64,000 bases of DNA from Gigaspora rosea (taxonomy: Eukaryota > Glomeromycota > Glomeromycetes > Diversisporales > Gigasporaceae), in assembly GCA_003550325.1 (NCBI GenBank), contig QKWP01000257.1, positions 1 through 64,000 of the forward strand. Reading direction: 5' to 3'. A program made the translations under genes and the position numbers. The notes under the pieces were generated by a model. That model was not told the origin of the DNA and did not search any database. It saw only the letters and a list, made by a program, of their open reading frames with translations. Every line of letters begins with the position of its first letter. The stretch's first letter is position 1. This document shows, piece by piece, positions 35,561-46,559 of this stretch.

Positions 35561-35652
35561 TGGGCATCATTTTTCAAAATCCAGTAATTGAATTCTATGA
35601 TTTTGCAAAATCATCTGAATTCAATCACTGGATCTTGAAAATTTTTGCCCAC
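35561..35652. repeat. foldback MITE
   Basis: Arms 'gtgggcatcatttttcaaaa' / 'cttgaaaatttttgcccac' and 'tccagtaattgaattc' / gaattcaatcactgga fold around gattttgcaaaatc. It lies between the right end of the 7.48-kb element and the resumed MULE coding sequence. Confidence 0.75.
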
Positions 35653-35689
35653 AATTTTGAAATTCTATTAAAAATTCTTACTTTATTTT

Positions 35690-36268
35690 AGGTGCAATAC
35701 ATTATACTGTTGCTCTGGATAATAAAAAGCAATCTGATTCTGAAGCTGCTGCTTTCGACTTTCGCATTAAGAAGATATCCATATATGGCATAGCAAGTGA
35801 TCTTTTTGAGGAAATTCACAAGCTTTCTTACTCTTTTCAACAATTATTAGTGAAGGAAGCCTGCTCCGTAATGTGTAAATTTGAAAAAAGAAAAATGCTC
35901 CAGGTCTAACTTCGCTAGATTGCCACTGCCAATTTTATAATCGGTACTTGTTACCTTGTAGACATATTTTCTATGAACATACGTATGGTACCACAAAATT
36001 ACTGATCACTGATATATAGATAACATTTCAGGGGATGTTTAAAGAGAGTGGGTATGAAGTTTACGAATGTTGTGAATTGGTGATTGAAGAGATTGCAAAA
36101 ACTGAACACCAAAAAAAAAAAGAAAGGTTGAAACTTGCCATGAATGAATTAAATGAAAGAGTACAAGACAAATATTGGCATACCATATTGAGTAGAAATA
36201 TTGAGAGAATGAAGGCTTATGTTTTAATATTAGAAGCCTCCATAGATCCTTTTTTTTTTACAATTTGA
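35690..36268 (+). pseudogene. MULE transposase relic, 3' part with SWIM-type zinc motif
   Basis: Coding resumes with AIHYTVALDNKKQSDSEAAA, then 'KKISIYGIASDLFEEIH' and 'LLVKEACSVMCKFEKRKM'. A shift follows to 'GLTSLDCHCQFYNRYLLPCR' plus HIFYEH, the C-x-C...C-x-H pattern of a SWIM zinc finger typical of MULE transposases. The sequence then has one stop and 'MFKESGYEVYECCELVIEEI' with a charged C-terminal tail. No frame is intact across the whole segment. Together with 26,930-28,064 it represents one transposase gene split by the TIR element. Confidence 0.75.
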
Positions 36269-36299
36269 CTGTTTAAGTATAAATAATTAAAAGAATTGT

Positions 36300-36470
36300 C
36301 TGCTAGGTAGGTGGGCGAAGCGGTCCTATGGACCAAAACTGTGAATAAAGAAAAAAAATAAAATGGTAGTACCAACTAAGTGGGTGGGTGGGCGAAGCAG
36401 CCCTATAGGCTAGAATGATGAATGAATATAGGTGGGTGAAGCAGTCCCATAGGTCCAAAATAAATAAAAG
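36300..36470. repeat. three copies of a GGTGGGCGAAGC motif
   Basis: aggtgggcgaagcggtccta with tggaccaaaa occurs near 36,309, 36,388 (ggtgggcgaagcagccctat) and 36,429 (ggtgggtgaagcagtcccat). The motif is G-rich against an AT-rich background. Function unknown. Confidence 0.7.
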
Positions 36471-36639
36471 GAACTATATAGAACAAATAAAAATAAATAA
36501 AGCATTTTAAACCAAAAAGGTGAATAAGAGAATAATATAAATAATAATTAATGCTTACCTGCGTGTAAATTCTTATAAAGTTCAACAATTCATTAATAAT
36601 TTTGCATTTCAATGAATTTAAAAAATTTTATTGAATATA

Positions 36640-37204
36640 CATGTGATTGCATCAGTTTAATTGGATGTTTAAAACTTTGACGAAGATATCTCAGTGATCA
36701 CCTAATAAAATCTGATAAAAATTTTCTTACTTTAAATCTAATAATCAGTAAAATTGAAATAAAAAAATCATTTAATTCTATTAGGTGGTTGCTAAGATAT
36801 TTTTATTCAAAGTTCAAAAAAAATTGGCACAGCATCAATTTAGTTGGATGTTTAAAACTTTGAACGAATATATCTTAGCAACCACATAATAGAATTCAAT
36901 AACTTTTTTTTATTTTAATTCTATTGATTTATAGAATTAAAATAAAAAAATTGGATGTTTAAAACTTTGAACAAAAATATCTTAGCAACCACATAATAGA
37001 ATTTAATGACTTTTTTTTATTTTAATTCTATTGATTTATAGAATTAAAATAAAAAAAATTTATTGAATCCCATTAAGTGATTGCTGAGATATCTTAGTTC
37101 AAAGTTCAAAATAATTTCAATACAGCTTCTATTCAGTTAGACATTTGAAACTTTGAACGAAGATATCTTAGCAACCACTTAAAAGAATCTGATAAAAATT
37201 TTTA
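36640..37204. repeat. hairpin satellite array, left block
   Basis: Alternating inverted units contain 'actttgaacgaagatatc', 'agcaaccacataatagaatt', a hairpin attttaattcta...tagaattaaaat, and the reverse words 'ggtggttgctgagatatctt' and 'caaagttcaaa'. The block continues at 38,683 after the inserted element; together it spans about 2.3 kb. Confidence 0.85.
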
Positions 37205-38682
37205 CAGTCAGACCTTCCTATAGTCACACCCCATATAGTCACACCTCTATTTAAGCACCCAATTTTGTGCGACAGACTCAAACATAGTAAAAAAACCTCA
37301 TAATAGTCACAAATCACTTATAATTACTATCACAATGAAATTTTGATTTTTTAACAATTTTATTAATAAAAACTCCTTATTATAGTCACCAATTTTTAAC
37401 TAAATATGGATTATATAATCTGATTGGCCAATTTTCATATTTAAAATTATCTGTTAATTGATAATCCGCCTGTCAACTGGAGAGTGATCCTATAGGCGAA
37501 ATGTGGAGTGCTTCCATCTAAATTTTTTCTTTACTAAGTTAACGATACATGTCCACTAATTGAAAGTTGTAGAGCTCGCTGAGACGCAACTATCGGAGTT
37601 AAATCATCCAAATCGGCCCAGTGGATGGCGAGTTATCATCGAAAAACGATTGGCCGACTATATAAAAACATATGAAAATCACTATAGGCGAAATGTGGAG
37701 TGCTTACATCTAAAACTTTTTTTCTTACTAAGTTAACAATACATGCCCACTAATTGAAAGTTGTAGAGCTCGTCGAGACGCATCTAATGGCAGTTATATC
37801 ATCCAAATCAACCCAGTGAATGGTGAGATATCGTCAAAAAACGATTGGCCAACTATATAAAATCTCTTATGTAAACAAATATTGTTTATATTGTTATAGA
37901 ACAGGTTTCTAAATTCTAAACGCTAGAATATTCTAAGTGTTTCTATTATTGTATAGTTGCATTACTTTATTACTTTATTACTTTATTACTTTATTACTTT
38001 ATTACATTATTACTTTATTACTTTATTACTTTATTACATTATTACTTTATTACATTACTACTTTATTGTTTTATTGTTTTATTACTTTTCAAAAGATATA
38101 TAAACCCTAGCTTTCTGACCTTCTACCCACAAGCTTTTAGCTTAGACCCAGACTTCTCTTTCTCCTCCCTCCAATACTTAAATAATTGTATCTCTTGAAT
38201 ATTATTATCTAAATTAATAAAATATATCTTTGCTAAATAAATAATACTCTTGTTAATTAATAAATATACACTGAACCGCTCTAGTGAAGTAATATTCCAC
38301 TTCCACACCGCTTCATATCTTATCTGACCCCTTACAAGATCCCTGTCGCTGTGTGCTGTGTTGCAAGTACTATATAGAAGGCTATAGTCGCTTGTAACAA
38401 TATAGAGATTTTATATAGTCGGCCAATCGTTTTTCGACGATATCTCGCCATCCACTGGGCCGATTTGAATGATCTAACCACCGTTAGATGCGTCTCGACG
38501 AGCTCTACAACTTTAATTAGTAGGCATGTATCGTTAACTTAGTAAGAAAAAAGTTTTAGATGGAAGCACGCCACATTTCGCCTATAGATGACCATAATGA
38601 GGTATTTTATTTATAGTCACGCCTCTTTACAATCACCAAAATAGGGTGCGACGGACTTGGTGATTATAGAGAGGGACAACTG
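37205..38682. mobile_element. 1.48-kb TA-flanked TIR element with internal inverted repeats
   Basis: Termini are cagtcagaccttcctatag and (reverse complement of the right end) cagttgtccctctctataat, with TA on both sides (37,203-37,204 and 38,683-38,684). The empty site (ttttactttaattctag) is seen in neighbouring satellite units. Inside are two direct copies (37,491-37,672 and 37,683-37,862) and one inverted copy (38,408-38,586) of a 180-base block starting tataggcgaaatgtggagtg. A solo LTR lies between them. No coding sequence. End similarity suggests the same broad group as the 7.48-kb element. Confidence 0.8.
37892..38399 (+). mobile_element. solo LTR
   Basis: A 508-base segment starts tgttatagaac and ends cgcttgtaaca, giving TGTTA...TAACA termini, and is flanked by atat on both sides. 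It contains a tttactttattac microsatellite, a TATA-like agatatataaaccctag, and downstream aataaa-like words. This is the layout of a retrotransposon LTR. No internal retroelement sequence is adjacent, hence solo. Confidence 0.7.
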
Positions 38683-38684
38683 TA

Positions 38685-40420
38685 CTTTAATTCTAGTGAT
38701 CAGTAAGATTGTTATAAAAAAGAGTTTATTTAATTCTATTAGGTGGTTGCTGAAATATCTTTATTTCAAAGTTCAAAAAAAAATTGGCGCAGCATTGATT
38801 TAGTTGGATGTTTAAAATTTGAGCAAAGATATCTCAGCAACCACATGATAGAATTCAATGAATTTTTTTTTATTTTAATTCTACTGATTTATAGAATTAA
38901 AATAAAAAATTTTATTTGGTTCTATTAAGTGATTGCTAAGATATCTTAGTTAAAAGTTCAAAATAATTTTGATGTAGCTTCTATTCAGTTGGACATTTAA
39001 AACTTTGAACGAAGATATCTCAGCAACCATCTAATAGAATCTGATAAAAATTTTCACTTTAATTTTAGTAATCAGTAAGGTTGAAATAAAAAAATCATTT
39101 AATTCTATTAGGTGATTGCTGAGACATCTTCATTCAAAGTTTAAAAAAAATTGGTGCAGCATTGATTTAGTTGGATGTTTAAAATTTGAGTGAAGAAATT
39201 TTAGCAACCACATAATAAAATTTATGAATTTTTTAATTTAATTTTACTGATTTATAGAATCAAAATAAAAAAAAATTATCAAATTCTTTTAAGTGATTGC
39301 TGTGATATCTTAGTTTAAAGTTTAAAATAATTTCAACGCAGCTTTTATTTAATTAGACGTTTTAAACTTTGAACGAAAATATTTTAGCAACCACCTAATA
39401 GAATCTGATAAAATTTTCACTTTAATTCTAGAAATCAGTAATATTGAAATAAAAAAAATCATTTAATTCTATTAGGAATTTGCTGAGATAACTTCACTCA
39501 AAGTTCAAAAAAAATTTGGCGCAGTATCAATTTAGTTGGTTGTTTACAACTTTGAACAAAGATATCTTAGCAATGACATAATAGAATTTAATAAATTTTT
39601 TTATCTTAATTTTACTGATTTATAGAATTAAAATAAAAATATTTATCAATTCTATTAGATAGTTGCTGAAATATCTTTGTTCAAAGTTCAAAATAATTTT
39701 GGCACAGCTTCTATTCAGTTAGATGTTTGAAACTTTGAACAAAGTTATCTTAGTAACCACCTAATAGAATCTGATGAAAATTTTCTCATCTTAATTCTAA
39801 ATATCAGTAGACTGAAATAAAAAAATTCTATTGAATTCTTTTAGGTAGTTGCAGAGACATCTTTGTTCAAATTCAAAAAAAATTTAGACAATATCAATTT
39901 AGTTGGTTGTTTACAACTTTGAACGAAGATATCAGCAACCACATAATAAAATTCAATGAATTTTTTTATTTTAATTCTACTGATTTATAGAATCAAAATA
40001 AAAAAATTTATCAAATTCTATTATATAGTTGTAAAGATATCTTTATTCAAAGTTCAAAATAATTTTGGTACAGCTTCTATTCAGTTAGACATTTGAAACT
40101 TTAAATGAAGTAATTCAATAACCACCTAATAGAATCTGATGAAAATTTTCTTATCTAATTATAAGAATTAATAGAACTGAAATAAAAAAATTTTATTGAA
40201 TTATTTTAGATGGTTGCTAAGATATCTTCATTCAAATTTAATAAAATTTGGTGCAGCATCGATTTAGTGGTCATTTAAAACTTTGAGTGAAGATTTATAT
40301 ACTAGAATTCAATAACTTTTTTATTTTAATTCTACTGATTTATAGAATCAAGATAAAAAAAATTTTATTGAAATTTTATAAGATGGTTGTAGAGATATTT
40401 TTGTTCAAAGTTCGAAAAAA
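38685..40420. repeat. hairpin satellite array, right block
   Basis: About eight more alternating inverted units of the same family as 36,640-37,204, with many single-base differences and indels, so older than the perfect foldbacks elsewhere. Recurrent words: 'tggcgcagcatcgatttagt', gttggatgtttaaaac, 'agcaaccacctaatagaatc'. Confidence 0.85.
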
Positions 40421-42500
40421 ATTCAAAATCAGATGATCTTCACTGACCAATCACTGCTTTTCAATGTTAGCCAATCACTGTTATCACGGGATTCTGCTCT
40501 GCTTTAGACAATCCCTTGTTTTGCTTTACTAGCAATTATCAAAATTCTATATTTGATTGGCTGTTGATCACATGATTTGCAACTGCTTTAGATGTTTTCT
40601 TTTATTGCCAATTACATGAATGTGAAATTTTGGTGGCGATACTGGGGTAATTTACAAATAGGTATTGTAGGATATAATAAATATTTCTTTCAATATATGG
40701 CTAAAATAGGTTTGTTATGCTTTTCCTAATTAAAGTCTTGTGAGGTAATAGCTCGGAGGGTAATTTTGTTAGCAAAAGCTCCATATTAAATATTAAACTT
40801 TGTGCAGAATAGAGTAAGATAACCAATTTTTATTAATAAATTTGCAATAATCATATAGGGTATTCACTTAAAATAGGGTCCAGGGTTCCAAAACCAAAAT
40901 TGAGGATTTTGTTAAATCTTATTAATTTATGAAATGCAAACCTCATTTGAAATACAAAGAAATTTGTACTACCAAAAATTTGCGGATATCATTTTGCGAA
41001 ACATATCTAAAATTAGCAATTTGGGCTGTTTGGATTAAACAGGTCATTTTCAAGACAAAAACACCACTAATCCCTAATAAACCAGAATTCTCACGATCAT
41101 TAAAACCCAGAAATCAGGATTTTGTAAGTAGATAAAAATTATAGCAAATAATCAATTCAAATATTAAATTTTAATAATGTTTTATTTTTTTCAGACTCTA
41201 AGCAAAGATTTCTTAATATTAGCCTAGTCAGTTTTGATGTTTAGGACCATTTTTGAATTCTACCAGTTTGAATATCTTCAAATATTAAAAATGAACAGGA
41301 CATAATGAAATTTGCTAAAGTTTGTAAAAACTCATATGAGCAAGAAATTTATTTTTGCATAGTCAATAAATAAACTACATGACCTAATACACAAATAGAT
41401 AATATACTATTGCGGAAAATTGATATATAATATTTGGACTTTTTGCCTTTAATAGTAATCTATAATATATATTTATATCTAATTTAAGTAATTTTAGCAT
41501 TATCAAATAGTCAATAAATAATAAATAATACCAATTTATTGTAATTTATTGCAATCGAATTCTCAAGATATTTAAGTAAAAAAAACTTGTTGTTTTAAGG
41601 CTGCTTACAGTTGATTCTTCGGTTAATATTACTTTCTAGAACTCTTGGGCAGTCGGGAAGGGTAAAATGAAATGAATATATAAAATAAACAAACATAGGC
41701 CAATTTCATTTGTCAATGTAAAACATTTTGATTAGTTGGTCATTTTTCGGGAGAGACATCAACTGGGGTGATGTCAACAGATAAATTAAATTTGATGGCC
41801 TAAAGCGACTTTTGCATAGTTATATAAAGAGCATATTTGTTATGGTTTAAATTTTATTTGTATAAATTTTAATTCAAGATCTAAATATAAATTTTAAACT
41901 ATATAATCTTTGATTTTGTACCAAATTTGTATATAGTGTTTGTAGTCAATTTTACATAGTTGATAAAAACTGACTTAGCCTGTTTAGTTAGCCAATTTTT
42001 TTAAAACATCTACCTAGTCGATTTATGTTAGACTATATTAAGAATTACAGTATCAATCAAATTTATACCACAATATTAACACACTTAGTAAAAAAGAGAT
42101 GGGTATATAGGGCATATATAGAATTATAGAAGTAAAAAAAGGGTAAAATAGGAATTGTATATGATCCAAAAATTCTGAAAAGAAAGTCAACAAACATAAA
42201 ATATGAGAAAGGATGAGAAAAAATTTGAAAACCTCTAATAACTTCCAAAGGAAGATTATCTTGACTTAGCCGTCTAAGCTGATTTTTAAATATTGACTGA
42301 TTTGAGTCGATAAATCATGGTATGAATTAAAAATCAGAATAATTTTACAAAGAATGAATTAAATAAATTATAGTATGAATTAAAAATCAGAATATTTTAC
42401 AAAGAAAAATTAATAAAAATATAACTAAATTGTATTTTATAATATTTATTTATAGCTAGAAAAAGCTGTGATGGCTATCTTCTAGCCAAACGATTAAGAC
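40421..42500. other. gene-free AT-rich stretch
   Basis: No supportable gene. An open frame at 40,929-41,135 is followed by a donor-like ttttgtaagtag, but it has no recognisable family. Confidence 0.5.
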
Positions 42501-42599
42501 TAATTTGGTTCAATTTCTAATAACTTGGTTAAATCTGCAAGTGCTTCTTTGTTTCTGGCACAAGCTTGATAAATTTTGCCTCTATTTCTTAGCCCTATA
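42501..42599 (-). pseudogene. TPR repeat fragment
   Basis: The minus strand reads RNRGKIYQACARNKEAL followed by ADLTKLLEIEPN and then a stop. This is one 34-residue TPR unit (R-G-x-x-Y, A, E-A-L-x-D-L-T-K, P-N). TPR proteins are adaptor scaffolds and are strongly expanded in this type of fungus. Only about one repeat remains. Confidence 0.6.
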
Positions 42600-42609
42600 C
42601 ATTATTAAT

Positions 42610-43250
42610 TCAATATTTACCCTATAAGAAAATTGGACCGGATCGGCATGGGTTGTATCAGATAGGCACAGGCCTTTGTAGTACAGGTCAAGATCTGGAT
42701 TTGTTCAGGTATGGTCTGAATTAGTATGGATTCTGTAGAGCATGTGGACTGTATGCCCGTACTAGTTTGACTATAAATGGCTTGGGTTTTTGTAGCAGTT
42801 TAATAGTTGAATTGGCACGAGATTTAGAATGAGTAATGAACGTAAATTCACATGCCACTGCAATAACATGTGGATTAACAATTAAAACATAAATTTACAT
42901 AAGTAATCAATATATACATAAGTAATCAATATAAGATGAACAAGCTAACTGCATTGAAGCAAAATTTTGTAAATAATTTTTTTTAAGACACACAGGAAAG
43001 CTTCATCAGTGAAATCATGAGATATTGCTCTTTTTTTAAAAAAATTCCATTACGGATCTTTCACTTTCCACAAAACAAGCCAATACATATGTACATTGTG
43101 AAGGGCTCCTGCTCACGAGTTTTTTTTTTATTATTAGTTTATTATTTTCTTTATTTATTTATGTTATTGTTATTCTAATTTTATTTTTATATAAATAACA
43201 TGTATATATATTAGTACTCTATTTTTATTTTTATATTAAAGATGTATATA
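42610..43250. other. AT-rich spacer with degenerate caggt-type repeats
   Basis: 42,630-42,790 is richer in G and T with words such as 'ggcacaggcctttgtag' and 'caggtcaagatctgg'. I cannot define a unit. I see nothing else. Confidence 0.4.
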
Positions 43251-43251
43251 A

Positions 43252-43498
43252 GGGGATGAGTCAGTAGAAAAGGGACAAATTTTTTCTAAGTAAAAGTTTT
43301 CTTGACTTTAAGCTTAAATATCTTAACAACTATCTTAATAAAATTAATAAATTTTTTTATTTTAATTCTATATAATTTCAAGATTAAAATAAAAAAATTT
43401 TTAGCAAATTTGATTAAATAGTTGTCAAGATATTTTAATTTAAAAATTAAAAAAATTTTACTAAAAATGATTTGTCTCTTTTCTACTGACTCACCCCC
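43252..43498. mobile_element. 247-bp MITE with GGGGRTGAGTCAGTAGAAAA ends
   Basis: Left end ggggatgagtcagtagaaaa and right end ttttctactgactcaccccc are inverted, followed by gggacaaat / atttgtctc. The interior is a diverged version of the hairpin family of 36.6-40.4 kb (attttaattctat...ttaaaataaaaaa, atatcttaacaac). Confidence 0.85.
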
Positions 43499-43551
43499 AT
43501 ATATACAGTAAATAGATATTACTTGATTAGTATAATTTGCTGATATTTCTG

Positions 43552-43625
43552 TCAGATTGGTCAGATTGGTCAGATCTGTCAGATCAGTCAGATCAGTTAG
43601 TTCTGTCAGATTGGTCTAATCTGGC
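43552..43625. repeat. short tandem repeat of ttggtcagat-type decamers
   Basis: Seven or eight degenerate copies of tcagattggtcagat / tcagatcagt occur in a row. It lies downstream of the minus-strand mini-exon gene. Confidence 0.8.
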
Positions 43626-43937
43626 AGTTCAACAAATAGTTCTGCCCCAAAACCTGTATTATAATTAGTAATATAAAAAGTATAAAAGCGATGTTTCAGT
43701 TGTATGAAATAAAAGATAACTTAGTACGAGTTAACAACTCAGTTGAGTTTTACACTTCAAAATTATAACTGTAGAAGTAGTACCTCCAGTAGTTTGTACT
43801 TATCTCTTAAGTTTCAGCCATAAACCATCCAAGTTCACTTTCTATTACTATAATATAATATGAATAATTTTGCAATAGATAATAAAATGAAAAAATAGAA
43901 TGAAAAAGAAAGATAATAAAAAGTGGTATATGTTTAC

Positions 43938-46553
43938 CTGTGATAGAGCTAATAATAATAATACAAAATAATTGTGATAAAAAACAATCATATCAGTTAA
44001 AAATAACAAAAATCACTATAGGATGTGTTTAAAACTTATGCGATCTCTAACAATGTATGGGGCATTTTAAGCAAAATCATTTTATGGACAATTTATCAGT
44101 TTGCTTATATAGTTTATTATAGAGAAATATAAGTTATGAAAGATAGTCTAATAATGTTGCTATATTATTTTTTTTAAATAGTAAGTAATTTTATTTTACT
44201 TACGGAACTGTTTCTGCGGTGTTTTTTCGTCGGAGTACTCTCTCTATAATCGACTCTTTTTTGGGTACGAAGACAATAATGCTGTCTGTCTATATCTAGA
44301 ATTAAAAAAGGTACAAACAATTTAAATAACTTAAATTTTGCTTATAATTTCTTTGATTAATATTAGCTTTTTTATATTTCAAACTATTGAAATTTCTATA
44401 AAACTTTAACCCAATTTGACATACCACATTAATGCAGGCAATGGGTTATATACTAGTATAAAGTATATAATTTTGCTTAATAAAACTGTACAATCTTACC
44501 TAATCAGTTATTAGCATGATTATTATTGCGTTGGCTGGTGCTTGAAGTTCCTATGCCTAATGTTAAAATTTTTTTAAAAAAAATCATAAATTATATAAAT
44601 TAAAATGAAACAAACTGTCAATTTTACCTAATTCATCATTGCTAGCATTATCTTGGGTGTTTGAAGTTTCTATTGCTAATATTAAAAGTATTTAAAGTTA
44701 TAAATTATATAAATAAGACAAAGCATAAGTTGACAAACTGTCACTTTTACCTAAATCAACAATAGCATTATTGCTAATTTTTTCTTGCATGGCTATACAT
44801 TATTTCTTTACCTTTTCGGGTACTTGAAACTCCTATATTATTAAATTTTTTTAAATTAAAATTATAAAATTAAACAAACCAAAAATTAATAAACAAATAA
44901 TTTACCCAAGTTGATAATTGTATAATTGTTTGCATTATGAGAATCATTGTCTTGGGTTGAAATATTTATACTTTCATCAGCTTGGCTGGTACCTAAAGTT
45001 CTGATACCTAATATTAATTGTTTTTAAATAAAAATTATATATTAAATAAAGCATAAATTAATAAATCGATAATTTACTTAATTCAACTATTGTATTATTG
45101 TTAACATTATGGGTGTTATCATTTTGGGTTGAAAAGTTTTTAAAATTATAAATTATATAAATAAAACAAAGCATAAGTTAACAAACTGTTACTTTTACCT
45201 AAATCAACAATAGCATTATTGCTAGTATTTTCTCTTGCATGGCTATACATTACCTTTTCAGGTAATTGAAACTCCTATATTATTAAATTTTTTTAAATTA
45301 AAATTATAAAATTAAACAAACCAAAATTAATAAACAAATAATTTACCCAAGCTGATTGTTGTATTATTGCTTGCATTATGAGAATCATCGTCTTGGGTTG
45401 AAGTATTTACACTTTCATCAGCTTGGCTGGTGCCTGAAGTTCTGATACCTAATATTAATTGCTTTTAAATAAAAATTATATATTAAATAAAGCATAAATT
45501 AATAAATTGATAATTTACCTAAGTCGACTATTGTATCATTGTAAATGTTATGAGCGTTATCCTTTTGGGTTGAAGTAGTCAAACTTTTTTCGTCTTTGCT
45601 GATGCTCAAATTTTCAATACCTAATGTTAAATTTATTAAATTATATAATATAAATTAAATAAATAAATATATATATATATAAATCAATAAGCCATAAATT
45701 GTACCTTGAAGTACATTGTAATCTTGGTTCCCCTCTTAGCATCCATTACATATAATTTAATATTAATTAAAAATAATATATGTTATATTAAAATTTTGTA
45801 AATTAATAAACTATTCAACTTACCTAATTCATTAATATCATCTCTGGTCAGAGTAGGAATTCTTTCTCTATTCTGATGAGATTTTGAAGTTTCAAAATCT
45901 AGTAGTAATAAATTTTCAATTTATAAATTAATATTAATTAAAAATAATATAAAATTTATAAAATAATAAACTGTCAAACTTGCCTAATTCATTTGTATTA
46001 TCATTACTAGCATTGATCTTATCCTGTAAGTTTGTGTACTTAAGACTAAAGGTAAACTATCTTTGTAAGCCATAAATTATATACCAAAATTTGCAAATTA
46101 AGCAATTACACAACTTACCTAAATCACTTATAGTGCCACTATTAGTATTATTTTCATTTTTAGAATTTTGGCTTGAAATCAAATTAATCTCAGATTGCAC
46201 ATTATTAGTGTTAAAAATTTTAGCAAGTTCTTCTTTTGCCATTTTTATTTTATCATCTATAATAGAAAGGTCTAAAAGAAGTTGTTTTCTCGTGGCTTCA
46301 TAATGATAAATTTCATTTTTCTATTATAGCATAAGCATTAATTATATTGAGTTCAAAACCATGAGTTTACTAACATGAATCTACTTACTTTTTCAAATTC
46401 ACTAATTATCACTGTCCAAAATCTCTCAAAATTAAGTGCTTTATGCTCTGATTTTATCTTTATAAATTAGATAGTATTAATTATACACCTTTTAAATTTA
46501 ACAATAAAGAAATTATGACTATTTTCTTTTTCAGAGCAGTAGTCCTTCATCAT
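43938..46553 (-). CDS. modular gene of duplicated phase-matched mini-exons, unknown function
   Basis: Exons on the minus strand from 5' to 3': 46,389-46,457 (HKALNFERFWTVIISEFEK); 46,119-46,320, a helical charged segment ending TNSGTISDL; 45,984-46,045, anomalous; 45,824-45,898; 45,705-45,734; 45,519-45,620; 45,347-45,448; 45,199-45,274, degenerate; 45,078-45,140, truncated; 44,906-45,007; 44,751-44,832, degenerate; 44,628-44,675; 44,500-44,556; 44,204-44,295 (basic, STPTKKHRRNSS); 43,938-43,948. Intact internal exons begin with 2 bases and end with 1 base of a split Gly codon, are multiples of 3 (102, 102, 102, 75, 57, 48, 30), and follow AG and precede GTAAA/GTAAG. They encode a repeated Ser/Thr/Asn/Asp-rich module such as GTSQADES and NTSTQDDDSHNASNN. 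The start is uncertain; 46,553 is the nearest ATG. No known domain is recognised. Frame problems (44,504; 45,984) suggest some exons are skipped or the gene is decaying. Confidence 0.6.
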
Positions 46554-46559
46554 AAACAA

